Of a DNA stretch of 64,000 nt, positions 35,222-43,774 are shown one piece after another. Origin of the DNA: Brucella intermedia LMG 3301 (GTDB lineage: Bacteria > Pseudomonadota > Alphaproteobacteria > Rhizobiales > Rhizobiaceae); the NCBI RefSeq assembly GCF_000182645.1, contig NZ_ACQA01000002.1:868001-932000 (forward strand), in the 5' to 3' direction. A program made the position numbers and the translations under genes. The notes below the pieces were generated by a model, which was not told where the DNA came from, searched no databases, and saw only the letters and a list, made by a program, of their open reading frames with translations. Every line of letters begins with the position of its first letter. Position 1 is the first letter of the stretch.

Positions 35222-36697
35222 TCATCCTGCCGTTTGGCTATGCCGATTGCGCCAGAGTTCTCCAGCCTTGTCGAAGAACAGCGTATAGCTTTCATTGTCG
35301 GCGGATGCTGCCGTCATCATCCCCATGGCAGCGGTGGCAACGATTGTATTTTCTGCGCGCTTGTCCACGGCCGCACCGGACCAGACGCCATACCAGTATT
35401 CAAATGAGCTGAAGTTCGAATGCTTGTCTCCGCTCTCTCTGGATAGTGTGGGAAGCAGCAGATCTATTTCACGACCGTCCAGAAGTCTGTGGACGGTATG
35501 GGCCCTGTGTGGAACCAGTTCCGCAACATCGCGGCTGGTCGAAACAACCGAGATCGACGGCAAGCCAAGAAGCGCACCTGCATCGCGATGCAATTTGCGA
35601 TATGCGGGTTGGGTAACCCCAAGGAAAGATGCCTTGAGGTTCATCGGATTAAGCAGATGAACGAGGCTGTTCATCGATGAACGCGACTCGAACAGGGGAT
35701 AGAGCGCCATCAGCGCATGGATCTGAGGAGCGAAACCGGCCATAGGCATGAAGCATATGCCATGTGCTCTCAATGCATCTTTCGCCAGAGAGTGTGATGT
35801 CGCGATCGGAAGATTGATAGCTTCGGCAGCGATCTCAAGCTTGCCCGATATCTCGCCGGTACCGCAGTTTCCGTGCAGGACAACCGGAAAGCCAGCCCGG
35901 GCGACCAGCAATGCCGAAAGCATGAACCACGGTGATTGCATGGAATTGGGCGACAGATAGGCTGGCCAATCCAGTGCAGGCATATTCAGTCCGGCGTCGG
36001 CTGAGTAAATTCTTCTTGCCGCCCGCGCCATGCCAGCCAGTTCCGGTGCAGTTTCTCCACGGTAGTGAATAAGCCGTAGTAATGCACTGATCTGCATCGG
36101 ATCGGCATTCCCTGTGAAAATCGTCGTGAAAGCATCCTCGGCTTCGGACATTTCCAGCGGGCGGGTGTGCCCGGCTTTTCGCCCTACCACAGCGATATAT
36201 TTTGCAAGCCTCCTGATTGGATCATTTTCGCCCTGGATGTCCGCGAACTGCGCCGCAAGCTGTTCCGGCGTGGGGTGGTTTTCAAGCTCGACCACCTTAC
36301 GGATACCGAGCGGCGGCGGTGCGACGATGGCGCTTCGGTTCCAGCCATGATGGCCGGTGCAACTGGATTTCGGCACTTCGGCGAGATCCAAATTGAGGAG
36401 TGCTTCAGCTTCATTCGCAAGGCGTCGCAAACGCGCACGCAACGCTTCGGCTTTCGGCGTAGCCACCATGTTACGTCCCGAGCGAACCAGAATGGGGTCG
36501 TTAAACTTCTCGCGGATCTGGCCAAGCAGCCGACTCATCGCCGCAATGCTCAACCCCATCTGCTTTGCAGCGCCGCCAACACTGCCCTCCACAAGAAGTG
36601 CATCAAGAGCGATCAGCAGGCGTAATTGTCCCAAGCGAAGGCTTTCGTTCTCACCTTTCGCCGTTTGCTGCTGCGTTTTCGCTTCCTTGCCCGACAT
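35222..36697 (-). CDS. Fusion of LysR-type DNA-binding domain with TrpD2-like (glycosyltransferase family 3) domain
   Basis: 491-residue protein with two parts. Residues about 20-85 are a LysR-type helix-turn-helix: LRLGQLRLLIALDALLVEGS, AAKQMGLSIAAMSRLLGQIR, DPILVRSGRNMVATPKA. After a linker (about 90-155), residues 155-490 resemble anthranilate phosphoribosyltransferase-like TrpD2/YbiB proteins: DPIRRLAKYIAVVGRK, ADPMQISALLRLIHYRGET, and HGNCGTGEISGK in place of the TrpD KHGN loop. E. coli YbiB binds nucleic acid and lacks TrpD activity. The normal LysR sensing domain is missing. ATG 36697 is preferred over GTG 36700; the ribosome site is weak. It is divergent from a TonB receptor gene, so it may regulate siderophore uptake or act in DNA metabolism. 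Confidence 0.85.
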   Translation of the reverse strand: MSGKEAKTQQQTAKGENESLRLGQLRLLIALDALLVEGSVGGAAKQMGLSIAAMSRLLGQIREKFNDPILVRSGRNMVATPKAEALRARLRRLANEAEALLNLDLAEVPKSSCTGHHGWNRSAIVAPPPLGIRKVVELENHPTPEQLAAQFADIQGENDPIRRLAKYIAVVGRKAGHTRPLEMSEAEDAFTTIFTGNADPMQISALLRLIHYRGETAPELAGMARAARRIYSADAGLNMPALDWPAYLSPNSMQSPWFMLSALLVARAGFPVVLHGNCGTGEISGKLEIAAEAINLPIATSHSLAKDALRAHGICFMPMAGFAPQIHALMALYPLFESRSSMNSLVHLLNPMNLKASFLGVTQPAYRKLHRDAGALLGLPSISVVSTSRDVAELVPHRAHTVHRLLDGREIDLLLPTLSRESGDKHSNFSSFEYWYGVWSGAAVDKRAENTIVATAAMGMMTAASADNESYTLFFDKAGELWRNRHSQTAG

Positions 36698-36751
36698 CAC
36701 TTTTGTGCCCGTTCATTTGCAGTTTTTGGAACTTAGAATGCTTATAAAACA

Positions 36752-36766
36752 TGACGATTGACGTCA
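36752..36766. promoter_or_regulatory. Candidate iron-responsive operator (IRO/RirA-type)
   Basis: TGACGATTGACGTCA fits the rhizobial iron-responsive operator pattern TGA-N9-TCA and is itself a near-perfect palindrome. It lies between the divergent fusion gene and the TonB receptor, 55 bp before the receptor start. RirA represses iron-uptake genes when iron is plentiful in this group of bacteria. Confidence 0.5.
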
Positions 36767-36820
36767 CCTTATCGCCATACATAAGGAGACTTGAAAACTC
36801 AACTTTAAACGGTGACGAAA

Positions 36821-39037
36821 ATGACGAGCTTGTTTCGGGGATTGTGGGCCGATGGTACACAAAACAGGCGTATGGCTGGCAAACCGCTCGTGTACCGGGC
36901 GATCCTTGCGGGCACGTGTCTTTCCACAGCGCTGCTTTTGAGCGAAGCGGTTGCGAACGCGCAAACCGCGACCAAGGCCAAAGAAGAAGCATCTTCCGAG
37001 GCGAGCGCCAAGAAAAAGGCAGCGGAAGCAGCCGTCGAGACGGGTGCTGACGGAGCCGTCAAACTCAAACAAATCGTTGTCACGGCGACCGGGTTCGAAC
37101 AGAACATCACCGACGCGCCCGCAAGTATCACCGTGATTCCCGGAGAAGAGCTGGAAAAAGGCGTCTATCGCGATCTGACGGACGCTCTAAAAGATGTGCA
37201 AGGCGTAGCTGTAACCGGTCCCGCGGCTGAAAAGGACATCTTCATTCGCGGTCTTCCCGGCTCTTACACGCTGCTTCTGGTAGACGGCAAACGGCAGAGC
37301 ACCCGCGACGCCCGCACCAACGGCAATTCCGGTTTCGAACAGAGCTTCCTGCCACCGGCGAACGCCATTGAACGGATCGAAGTCATTCGCGGCCCGATGT
37401 CCTCGCTTTACGGATCGGACGCCATGGGCGGTGTTATCAACGTGATCACCAAAAAGGTGTCGGACACGTGGAGCGGCTCTTTCTCGGTCGACGGCACGGT
37501 ACAGCAGCACTCCAAATTCGGAAACTCATTGCAAGGCTCCTACTATATGACCGGGCCGCTGGTTCCCAATCTTGTAGGCGTTCAGCTCTGGGGGCGTGGT
37601 CTCAAGCGGCAGGAAGACAATATCGTCAGCGGCACGCCTGAGCAGAAGGATATCGACATCACGGGACGTGTCACGATCACGCCGAATGAAGATCACGATA
37701 TCATGCTCGAATTGGGAAAGACGCGCCTTCGCCGCGACTCCACCGTTGGCAATACGGCAGCGTCGGGTTCGGACTCCTACAACTACAATGATCGCGATCA
37801 TTGGTCTATCAGCCACACCGGCCGCTGGGGTCCGACAACATCGGAGTTCTCGTTCCAGCAGGAATGGGCGGAGCGCACCAATTTCAACTGGGACAAGAAG
37901 ACGAAGAGCTATGTCGAGAATCTACGTTCTCCGCACATCCGCAACTCTGTGCTCGATGGCAAGTTCACGACGCCGTTTGAATTCTACGGAAATCACACCC
38001 TGGTAACAGGTGGGCAGTTCATGCAATCGGTGCTCACCGATCAAAACCCGGGACGCCGCACCGGTCTGGACGAGGAATTCAGTGTCCGCCAGTGGGCGCT
38101 CTTTGCCGAAGACGAATGGTGGATCACCCCGGACTTCGCCCTGACGGGTGGCCTGCGCATGGATGACCATGAGATTTATGGATCGCATTTCAGCCCGCGC
38201 GGCTATGCCGTCTGGCACGCAACTGAACAGTTGACGTTCAAGGGCGGCATCTCCACAGGTTTCCGCGCACCAGAACTGCGCACTATCGCCCCGGGATACG
38301 CTTATACGACGGGCGGGGCGGGATGCTCATACGGTCCTAACGGCACCTGTGGCGTGATCATCGGCGATCCGGACCTGCAGCCAGAAAAGAGCACGAGCTA
38401 TGAAGCGAGTGTTCTCTGGGACAATCAGTCCGGCCTTCGTCTGGGCGCAACGTATTTCTACACGGATTTCAAGGACAAGATCAGCAATGCATTGATCACG
38501 GATGCGAACGGTGATCCTGTTCGCTGGAGCGAAGATCCCAATTATCGCCTCTGGTACAGCTTCAATATCGATGAAGCCGTGATGCAGGGTGTGGAACTCA
38601 CCTTCAACTGGGAAGCAACCGACACGATCACCTTACGCGGTAACTATACCTACACCGACTCCGAACAGCAGACGGGTGATTACAAGGGCTTGCCTCTGGC
38701 ACGCACGCCGAAGCACATGGCGAGCCTGCGTGCGGACTGGATAACGCCGGTTGAAGGCCTGAGCGCATGGGCAGCCGGTAACTACCACGGCGAAGAAACC
38801 AATGCGGGCGCGCGTATCGGAACAGCCGGCGAACCGGTTTACAGAAACGGCAAGGTGGTCGCCCGTAAATACAAGCCCTATGCGACCTTCGATATTGGCG
38901 GGTCTTATGACTTCAGCGAGAATGTCACCTTGAATGCCGCCGTTTACAACATCTTCGACAAGAAGGTGGACGTGGATGACTTCAATTCAGTCGTCGATGG
39001 GCGTCGTCTCTGGGTCGGAATGACTTCCCGCTTCTAG
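36821..39037 (+). CDS. TonB-dependent ferric siderophore receptor (catecholate type)
   Basis: 738-residue outer-membrane receptor. A long signal region ends at about VANAQ (residue 48); an alanine/lysine-rich linker follows. The TonB box lies in QIVVTATGFE, the plug domain runs to about residue 230 (VIRGPMSSLYGSDAMGGVINVIT), and the rest is a 22-strand barrel ending in the outer-membrane consensus Phe (MTSRF). The plug and barrel motifs resemble FepA/enterobactin-type receptors. ATG 36821 has GGTGA five bases upstream; an in-frame GTG at 36812 is also possible. The following genes encode an exported esterase and a CeuE-type ABC system, supporting a catecholate ligand. Confidence 0.92.
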   Translation: MTSLFRGLWADGTQNRRMAGKPLVYRAILAGTCLSTALLLSEAVANAQTATKAKEEASSEASAKKKAAEAAVETGADGAVKLKQIVVTATGFEQNITDAPASITVIPGEELEKGVYRDLTDALKDVQGVAVTGPAAEKDIFIRGLPGSYTLLLVDGKRQSTRDARTNGNSGFEQSFLPPANAIERIEVIRGPMSSLYGSDAMGGVINVITKKVSDTWSGSFSVDGTVQQHSKFGNSLQGSYYMTGPLVPNLVGVQLWGRGLKRQEDNIVSGTPEQKDIDITGRVTITPNEDHDIMLELGKTRLRRDSTVGNTAASGSDSYNYNDRDHWSISHTGRWGPTTSEFSFQQEWAERTNFNWDKKTKSYVENLRSPHIRNSVLDGKFTTPFEFYGNHTLVTGGQFMQSVLTDQNPGRRTGLDEEFSVRQWALFAEDEWWITPDFALTGGLRMDDHEIYGSHFSPRGYAVWHATEQLTFKGGISTGFRAPELRTIAPGYAYTTGGAGCSYGPNGTCGVIIGDPDLQPEKSTSYEASVLWDNQSGLRLGATYFYTDFKDKISNALITDANGDPVRWSEDPNYRLWYSFNIDEAVMQGVELTFNWEATDTITLRGNYTYTDSEQQTGDYKGLPLARTPKHMASLRADWITPVEGLSAWAAGNYHGEETNAGARIGTAGEPVYRNGKVVARKYKPYATFDIGGSYDFSENVTLNAAVYNIFDKKVDVDDFNSVVDGRRLWVGMTSRF

Positions 39038-39096
39038 GATTGCAAGCCAAGACGCCTGCCCCAACGGCTGGCGCCTTCCACTGATGGGATGCTCCT

Positions 39097-39993
39097 ATGA
39101 GCGTAGTGACGATGATCGTAAAATGGGTGTGCCTGACAATGACGGGGATACTTACCGCTTCAACCGTGCAAGCTGCCGAGCCTGTCACTTCGTCGTTTGA
39201 CATGGAGGCCAATGGCATTGCCTATCGTATATTCACTGCTGCCCCCAAAGGTGCGGCACCCGAAGGCGGTTACCCGGTTATATACATGATTGACGGCAAT
39301 CGCACGTTGCCGATTGCTGCAAAACGTATGGCGGAAAACCCAGCATTGAAAGCTGTCGTTGTCGGCATCGGCTACCCCACCGACAATCCGGAAGAAATTG
39401 TCCGGCTGAGATATTTCGACCTCACCCCTCCCACGCGCGATGATCTGATCCCGGTTCACTTCAATGTACCGAAGACAGGAGGACGAGAGGCCTTCTTCAA
39501 CTTCATCGAAAATCAGGTGAAGCCTGAGATCGAAAAGCGTTTCAACATCGACAAAGACCGGCAGGCTTTGTTCGGGCACTCTCTGGGCGGGTTGTTTACA
39601 CTATATGCCCTGTTCAACCACCCGGCTTCCTTCCAGAGTTATAGTGCAGCAGACCCATCGATCTGGTGGAATGACCGCTCAATTTTGAAAGATAAGGATC
39701 AGTTCGTCACGAGTTCCAAGGATAGCCCTCGCCCCATCCGCTTGCTTATAGAAACCTCGGGCAAACGTGGTAACCGGCCTGGCCAGACGAAGCAGGATGA
39801 TGACCGGTTGAAGAAACTGCGCGGCGGGCCCTCTGGTGCGGATATCTTCAAGGAGCTTTCTGAACTGCCGCAAATGGATGCAGCATTCCGTCGTTTTGAA
39901 AATGAGAGCCACGGATCAATGATACCGTTAACGGTAGAAGACAGCCTCGATTTCATCCTGCTCGGAAAAGCTCCCATCGTCAAAAACAACTGA
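39097..39993 (+). CDS. Exported siderophore esterase-like alpha/beta hydrolase (IroE/Cee type)
   Basis: 298-residue protein with an N-terminal hydrophobic signal segment (about residues 8-26, ending VQAAE) and an esterase D/IroE-like domain. The nucleophile elbow is GHSLGG (about residue 161), with the likely acid and histidine late in the domain (ESHGSMIPLTVED). IroE, Fes and Cee hydrolyse the trilactone of enterobactin-like siderophores. Export to the periplasm and position between receptor and binding-protein genes suggest it cuts the ferri-siderophore before inner-membrane transport. Gaps of 59 and 73 bp to the neighbours fit one operon. Confidence 0.85.
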   Translation: MSVVTMIVKWVCLTMTGILTASTVQAAEPVTSSFDMEANGIAYRIFTAAPKGAAPEGGYPVIYMIDGNRTLPIAAKRMAENPALKAVVVGIGYPTDNPEEIVRLRYFDLTPPTRDDLIPVHFNVPKTGGREAFFNFIENQVKPEIEKRFNIDKDRQALFGHSLGGLFTLYALFNHPASFQSYSAADPSIWWNDRSILKDKDQFVTSSKDSPRPIRLLIETSGKRGNRPGQTKQDDDRLKKLRGGPSGADIFKELSELPQMDAAFRRFENESHGSMIPLTVEDSLDFILLGKAPIVKNN

Positions 39994-40066
39994 ATTTTAC
40001 CTCTCCGTCTTTGACGGCGAAGATACTTGACTATAAAGCACAGGATTGATGAAAGGATCGAACACC

Positions 40067-40996
40067 ATGCTGAATATCGCTCAACAGGTTTCCCGCTTGT
40101 GTGGTGCCGCTGTCGTGGCACTTGGCGTCGCTGCATCTGCAAATGCCGCGGATTTGACCGTCAAGCATGCCCAAGGTGAAACAGCGGTTCCAGCCTCACC
40201 GACAAAAGTACTGGTTTTCGATCTTGGCACCCTCGACAATCTTGACCGTCTCGGCGTCAAAGTAACCGGCGTTCCCAGCGGCATATCGTTTCCTGAATAT
40301 ATGAAGAAATATCAGGGCGATGAATACGTAAAGATCGGCACATTGTTCGAGCCTGATTATGAGGCCGTCAACGCGGCAGAGCCTGATCTCATCATCGTGG
40401 CAGGCCGTTCAGCCGCCAAATACGGTGAACTTTCGAAAATCGCACCTACGATTGATCTCACCACCAACGCGAAAAACTTTATCGTCGACACTGAAGCCAA
40501 TGTGGAAAAGCTTGGCCAGATTTTCGGAAAGGAAGCAAAAGCAAAGGCTGAAGTCGAAAAGCTTGATGCTGCGCTTGCTGCCCTGAAGGAAAAGGCTGCC
40601 AATAAGGGTACAGGGCTTCTTATCCTCACATCCGGCGGAAAGATCAGCGCCTATGGTCCTGGTTCGCGCTTCGGAGTCCTTCACGAGAGCTTCGGCGTCA
40701 AGCCGGCAGCGCCAGACCTTTCCACTGGCAACCATGGCCAGCCTGCCAGTTCGGAATTCATCCTGGAAACCAATCCGGACTGGTTGTTCGTCATTGACCG
40801 CGATGCGGCGATTGGTCGGGAAGGCAATTCGGCCAAGCAGGTTCTCGACAACGACCTCGTGCGCCAGACCAATGCCTGGAAGAAGGATCAGGTCGTCTAT
40901 CTGAACGCTCAGAACTGGTATCTCGTCGGAGGCGGCCTCGGTGCGCTTCACGGCACGGTTGATCAGCTTTCGCAGGCTTTCGACAAGGCAAAGTGA
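40067..40996 (+). CDS. Siderophore ABC transporter binding protein (CeuE/FatB/VctP family)
   Basis: 309-residue periplasmic binding protein with a signal peptide cut near SANAAD (residue 28). The fold is the two-lobed helical-backbone type used for siderophores. His223 (in TGNHGQPASSEF) and Tyr285 (in QNWYLVGGG) align with the His/Tyr pair that completes the iron shell in Campylobacter CeuE when it binds tetradentate hydrolysed catecholates. ATG 40067 is chosen over 40046: it begins the signal peptide and follows AAAGGAT. Confidence 0.9.
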   Translation: MLNIAQQVSRLCGAAVVALGVAASANAADLTVKHAQGETAVPASPTKVLVFDLGTLDNLDRLGVKVTGVPSGISFPEYMKKYQGDEYVKIGTLFEPDYEAVNAAEPDLIIVAGRSAAKYGELSKIAPTIDLTTNAKNFIVDTEANVEKLGQIFGKEAKAKAEVEKLDAALAALKEKAANKGTGLLILTSGGKISAYGPGSRFGVLHESFGVKPAAPDLSTGNHGQPASSEFILETNPDWLFVIDRDAAIGREGNSAKQVLDNDLVRQTNAWKKDQVVYLNAQNWYLVGGGLGALHGTVDQLSQAFDKAK

Positions 40997-41068
40997 CAGC
41001 TTTCCAAACCCAATTCGATCGGGCCGCCATCGGTGGCCCGAATTCGTAATCAGGCAATAGAACAGGAA

Positions 41069-42037
41069 ATGCGTGTGAAGGGACTTGCAGCAGCCGTTAT
41101 CGTTGTTGCCGTACTGGCTGTCATAAGCCTGTTCATCGGCGTCAGCGAGGTATCGCTGAGTACGCTTTTTGGGGCAGGAAGCACAGACCGTGCCACTGAA
41201 GTTCTGCTCATCAGCCGCATTCCGCGCACTCTTGCTATCATTCTGGCGGGCATGTCCATGGCCGTTTCGGGAATGATCATGCAAATGCTGACCCGAAACC
41301 GCTTCGTTGAACCGTCAACGGCTGGCACAGTGGAATCCGCGGGTCTCGGCATTCTTCTGGTTATACTGTTCGCACCGGAGACGCCGGTTATTGGCAAAAT
41401 GCTGGTTGCATCCGTCACAGCGCTTGCTGGAACAGCCCTGTTCCTTCGTATTCTTCGTACAATTCCATTGCGTTCCGTTCTTGTCGTGCCCTTGGTCGGC
41501 ATCATGCTTGGTGGTGTTGTCAACGCGATCACCACCTTCATTGCTTATCGCTTTGACCTCCTGCAATCGCTCAATTCCTGGACGACCGGCGACTTCTCCG
41601 GCGTTCTTCGCGGGCGCTACGAATTGCTCTGGTTCGCGTTCAGCCTGACTGTCATCGCCTATATCGCCGCCGACCGCTTTACGGTCGCGGGACTAGGCGA
41701 GGATTTCACCACCAACCTTGGGCTCAACTACCGCCGCGTGGTCACACTTGGCCTAATCATCGTCTCGATGGTCAGTGCATCGGTCGTCGTGACGGTTGGC
41801 ATGATACCTTTCCTGGGGCTTATCGTTCCCAATGTCGTCAGCATGTTCATGGGTGACAATATGCGGCGCGCGGTGCCATGGGTTGCGGTGCTCGGCGCAG
41901 GGCTCGTTCTTGCCTGCGACATCGTCGGACGGTTGGTCCGCTTCCCCTACGAAATCCCGATCGGAACGATGATGGGTGTCGTAGGGAGCGTCCTGTTCCT
42001 CTACCTTCTGTTGCGGCGAGGTTCACGCCTTGCTTAA
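41069..42037 (+). CDS. Siderophore ABC transporter permease (FatD/CeuB-like)
   Basis: 322-residue FecCD-type permease with about nine to ten membrane segments. Signatures include RIPRTLAIILAGMSMAVSGMIMQ, RNRFVEPSTAGTVESAGLG and the loop FLGLIVPNVVSMFMGDNMRR. It imports the iron complex delivered by the CeuE-like protein. An alternative GTG six bases downstream of the ATG is equally close to the AACAGGAA ribosome site. It overlaps the next gene by 8 bp. Confidence 0.9.
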   Translation: MRVKGLAAAVIVVAVLAVISLFIGVSEVSLSTLFGAGSTDRATEVLLISRIPRTLAIILAGMSMAVSGMIMQMLTRNRFVEPSTAGTVESAGLGILLVILFAPETPVIGKMLVASVTALAGTALFLRILRTIPLRSVLVVPLVGIMLGGVVNAITTFIAYRFDLLQSLNSWTTGDFSGVLRGRYELLWFAFSLTVIAYIAADRFTVAGLGEDFTTNLGLNYRRVVTLGLIIVSMVSASVVVTVGMIPFLGLIVPNVVSMFMGDNMRRAVPWVAVLGAGLVLACDIVGRLVRFPYEIPIGTMMGVVGSVLFLYLLLRRGSRLA

Positions 42038-43739
42038 GCGCCCCACCCTGAACCTCACGCTGCTTTGCCTGCTCACGTTGCTTACAGTCGCCGCATTCAT
42101 GACTGTCGGCGCAAAAGGAAGCTGGTCCTTTATCCTGTCCTTCCGCGGTACCAAACTTGCAGCCATGTTACTGGTTGCTTATTCGATTGCAGTTTCGACG
42201 GTCTTGTTCCAGACGGTCACGAACAACCGCATCCTGACGCCCTCGATCATGGGCTTCGATGCGCTCTATATCCTGATCCAGACCGTGGTGGTCTTCTTCT
42301 TCGGCGCTGTCCATATGGACTGGCTCGGACCGAACATTCGATTTCTCGCAGAAACCGCCATCATGGTGGTTTTCGCCGGGACGCTCTATTACTGGCTTTT
42401 CTCGGGCGCCACACGCAGCCTGCATCTCGTTATGCTCGTCGGCATTGTCTGCGGTGTGTTTTTCCGCAGCATTTCCAACCTGATGCAGCGGATGCTCGAT
42501 CCAAATCTTTTCGCCGTCCTGCAAGACCGGTTTTTCGCAAGCTTCAACACCATCAACAGCGACATTCTGATAATGTCGGCCGTTATCGTTGTTGCAGTTT
42601 CGCTCTACGGCCTGCGCTTTATTCACGTCTTTGACGTGCTGTCTCTCGGGCGCGACGCCGCGATCAATCTTGGCGTCGATCACCAGCGGATCGTGCGCAA
42701 GATCCTGTTCATGGTCACGGTGCTGGTTTCCGTTTCCACCGCACTGGTCGGGCCCATTACCTTCTTCGGCCTGCTGGTGGCCAACCTGGCCTACATGATT
42801 GCAGGTTCGGCAAAGCACCGAATTATACTGCCGGTAGCGGCCCTGCTTGCAGTCTTCTGCCTCGTGGGCGGACAGACCATTCTTGAACGTGTCTTCTCAT
42901 TCAATTCCGCACTCAGCGTCATTATCGAGTTTCTGGGCGGCCTAGTCTTCATCATCCTTCTCGTCAGGGGGGCACGCGCGTTGATAGAAATCAGCCAAGT
43001 CAGCAAATCCTACAATGGCACCCCGGTTGTGGATGATGTGTCCCTGAAACTGCCAGCACGCGGCATAACCTCGATCATCGGTCCGAACGGTGCGGGAAAA
43101 TCTACCCTACTCTCCATGATGAGCCGTCTCCTGCCTATGGACAAAGGGCGGGTTACCGTAGACGGACTCGACGTTTCGACCACATTGGGTGACGTGCTGG
43201 CAAAACGGCTGTCGATACTGCGGCAGGAGAACGCAATCAATTCCCGCCTGACCGTGCGTGATCTCGTAACTTTCGGCCGTTATCCCTATTCCAAGGGTCG
43301 CCCGAATAATGAGGATCGCAAACATGTCGAACAGGCCATCGGCTATCTCGGCCTTGACGATTTAAGCGGACGTTTTCTGGATGAGCTTTCCGGCGGGCAG
43401 CGCCAACGCGCCTTCGTGGCGATGGTTCTCTGCCAGGACACGGACTACGTGCTGTTGGATGAACCGCTCAACAATCTCGACATGAAGCATTCGGCTTCAA
43501 TGATGAAGCTGCTGCGCCGGGCGGCGGATGAACTTGGAAAAACGGTCGTTCTGGTTCTGCACGACATCAATTTCGCCTCATGCTACTCCGACCATATCGT
43601 TGCCATGCGCCACGGCAAGGTCGTCCATCAGGGAAACCCGGACGAACTCATTCATCCGGAAATCCTCGAAGACATTTACGAGATGGAGATTGCCGTCGAA
43701 ATCATCGGCGGGAAGCGTATCGGCGTTTATTATCTTTAA
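42030..43739 (+). CDS. Siderophore ABC permease (FatC/CeuC-like) read through into ATPase (FatE/CeuD-like)
   Basis: 569-residue frame combining two normally separate subunits. Residues 1-317 are a FecCD permease (GVFFRSISNLMQRMLDP, GPITFFGLLVANLAYMIAG). Residues 318-569 are a complete ATPase (Walker A GPNGAGKST, signature ELSGGQRQRAFVAMVL, Walker B YVLLDEPLNNLD, LHDIN). The join lies just past a run of six G (42967-42972). With one G fewer the permease would end at the tandem stops TGA-TAG (42982-42987), and the ATPase would start at the overlapping TTG 42981 with the G run as its ribosome site. So it is either a true fusion or two genes joined by a 1-bp insertion or sequencing error. TTG 42030 starts the permease inside the previous gene. 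Confidence 0.88.
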   Translation: MLKRPTLNLTLLCLLTLLTVAAFMTVGAKGSWSFILSFRGTKLAAMLLVAYSIAVSTVLFQTVTNNRILTPSIMGFDALYILIQTVVVFFFGAVHMDWLGPNIRFLAETAIMVVFAGTLYYWLFSGATRSLHLVMLVGIVCGVFFRSISNLMQRMLDPNLFAVLQDRFFASFNTINSDILIMSAVIVVAVSLYGLRFIHVFDVLSLGRDAAINLGVDHQRIVRKILFMVTVLVSVSTALVGPITFFGLLVANLAYMIAGSAKHRIILPVAALLAVFCLVGGQTILERVFSFNSALSVIIEFLGGLVFIILLVRGARALIEISQVSKSYNGTPVVDDVSLKLPARGITSIIGPNGAGKSTLLSMMSRLLPMDKGRVTVDGLDVSTTLGDVLAKRLSILRQENAINSRLTVRDLVTFGRYPYSKGRPNNEDRKHVEQAIGYLGLDDLSGRFLDELSGGQRQRAFVAMVLCQDTDYVLLDEPLNNLDMKHSASMMKLLRRAADELGKTVVLVLHDINFASCYSDHIVAMRHGKVVHQGNPDELIHPEILEDIYEMEIAVEIIGGKRIGVYYL

Positions 43740-43774
43740 AGCGCCGATCTGATCCAATCGGATCGAAACGCGCT
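43740..43774. repeat. Palindromic spacer between convergent genes
   Basis: Outer arms AGCGC (43740-43744) and GCGCT (43770-43774) flank an inner hairpin GATCC-AATC-GGATC (43751-43764). It fills the gap between the siderophore ATPase and the M14 peptidase genes. Such G/C-rich palindromes are common interspersed elements in this bacterial group and may act as a weak bidirectional terminator. Confidence 0.45.

Noticed and set aside
36783..36808. AAGGAG followed by TTG and five codons, a possible leader peptide before the TonB receptor
   Set aside because: The frame stops after five codons and has no attenuator-like structure behind it. Treated as chance.
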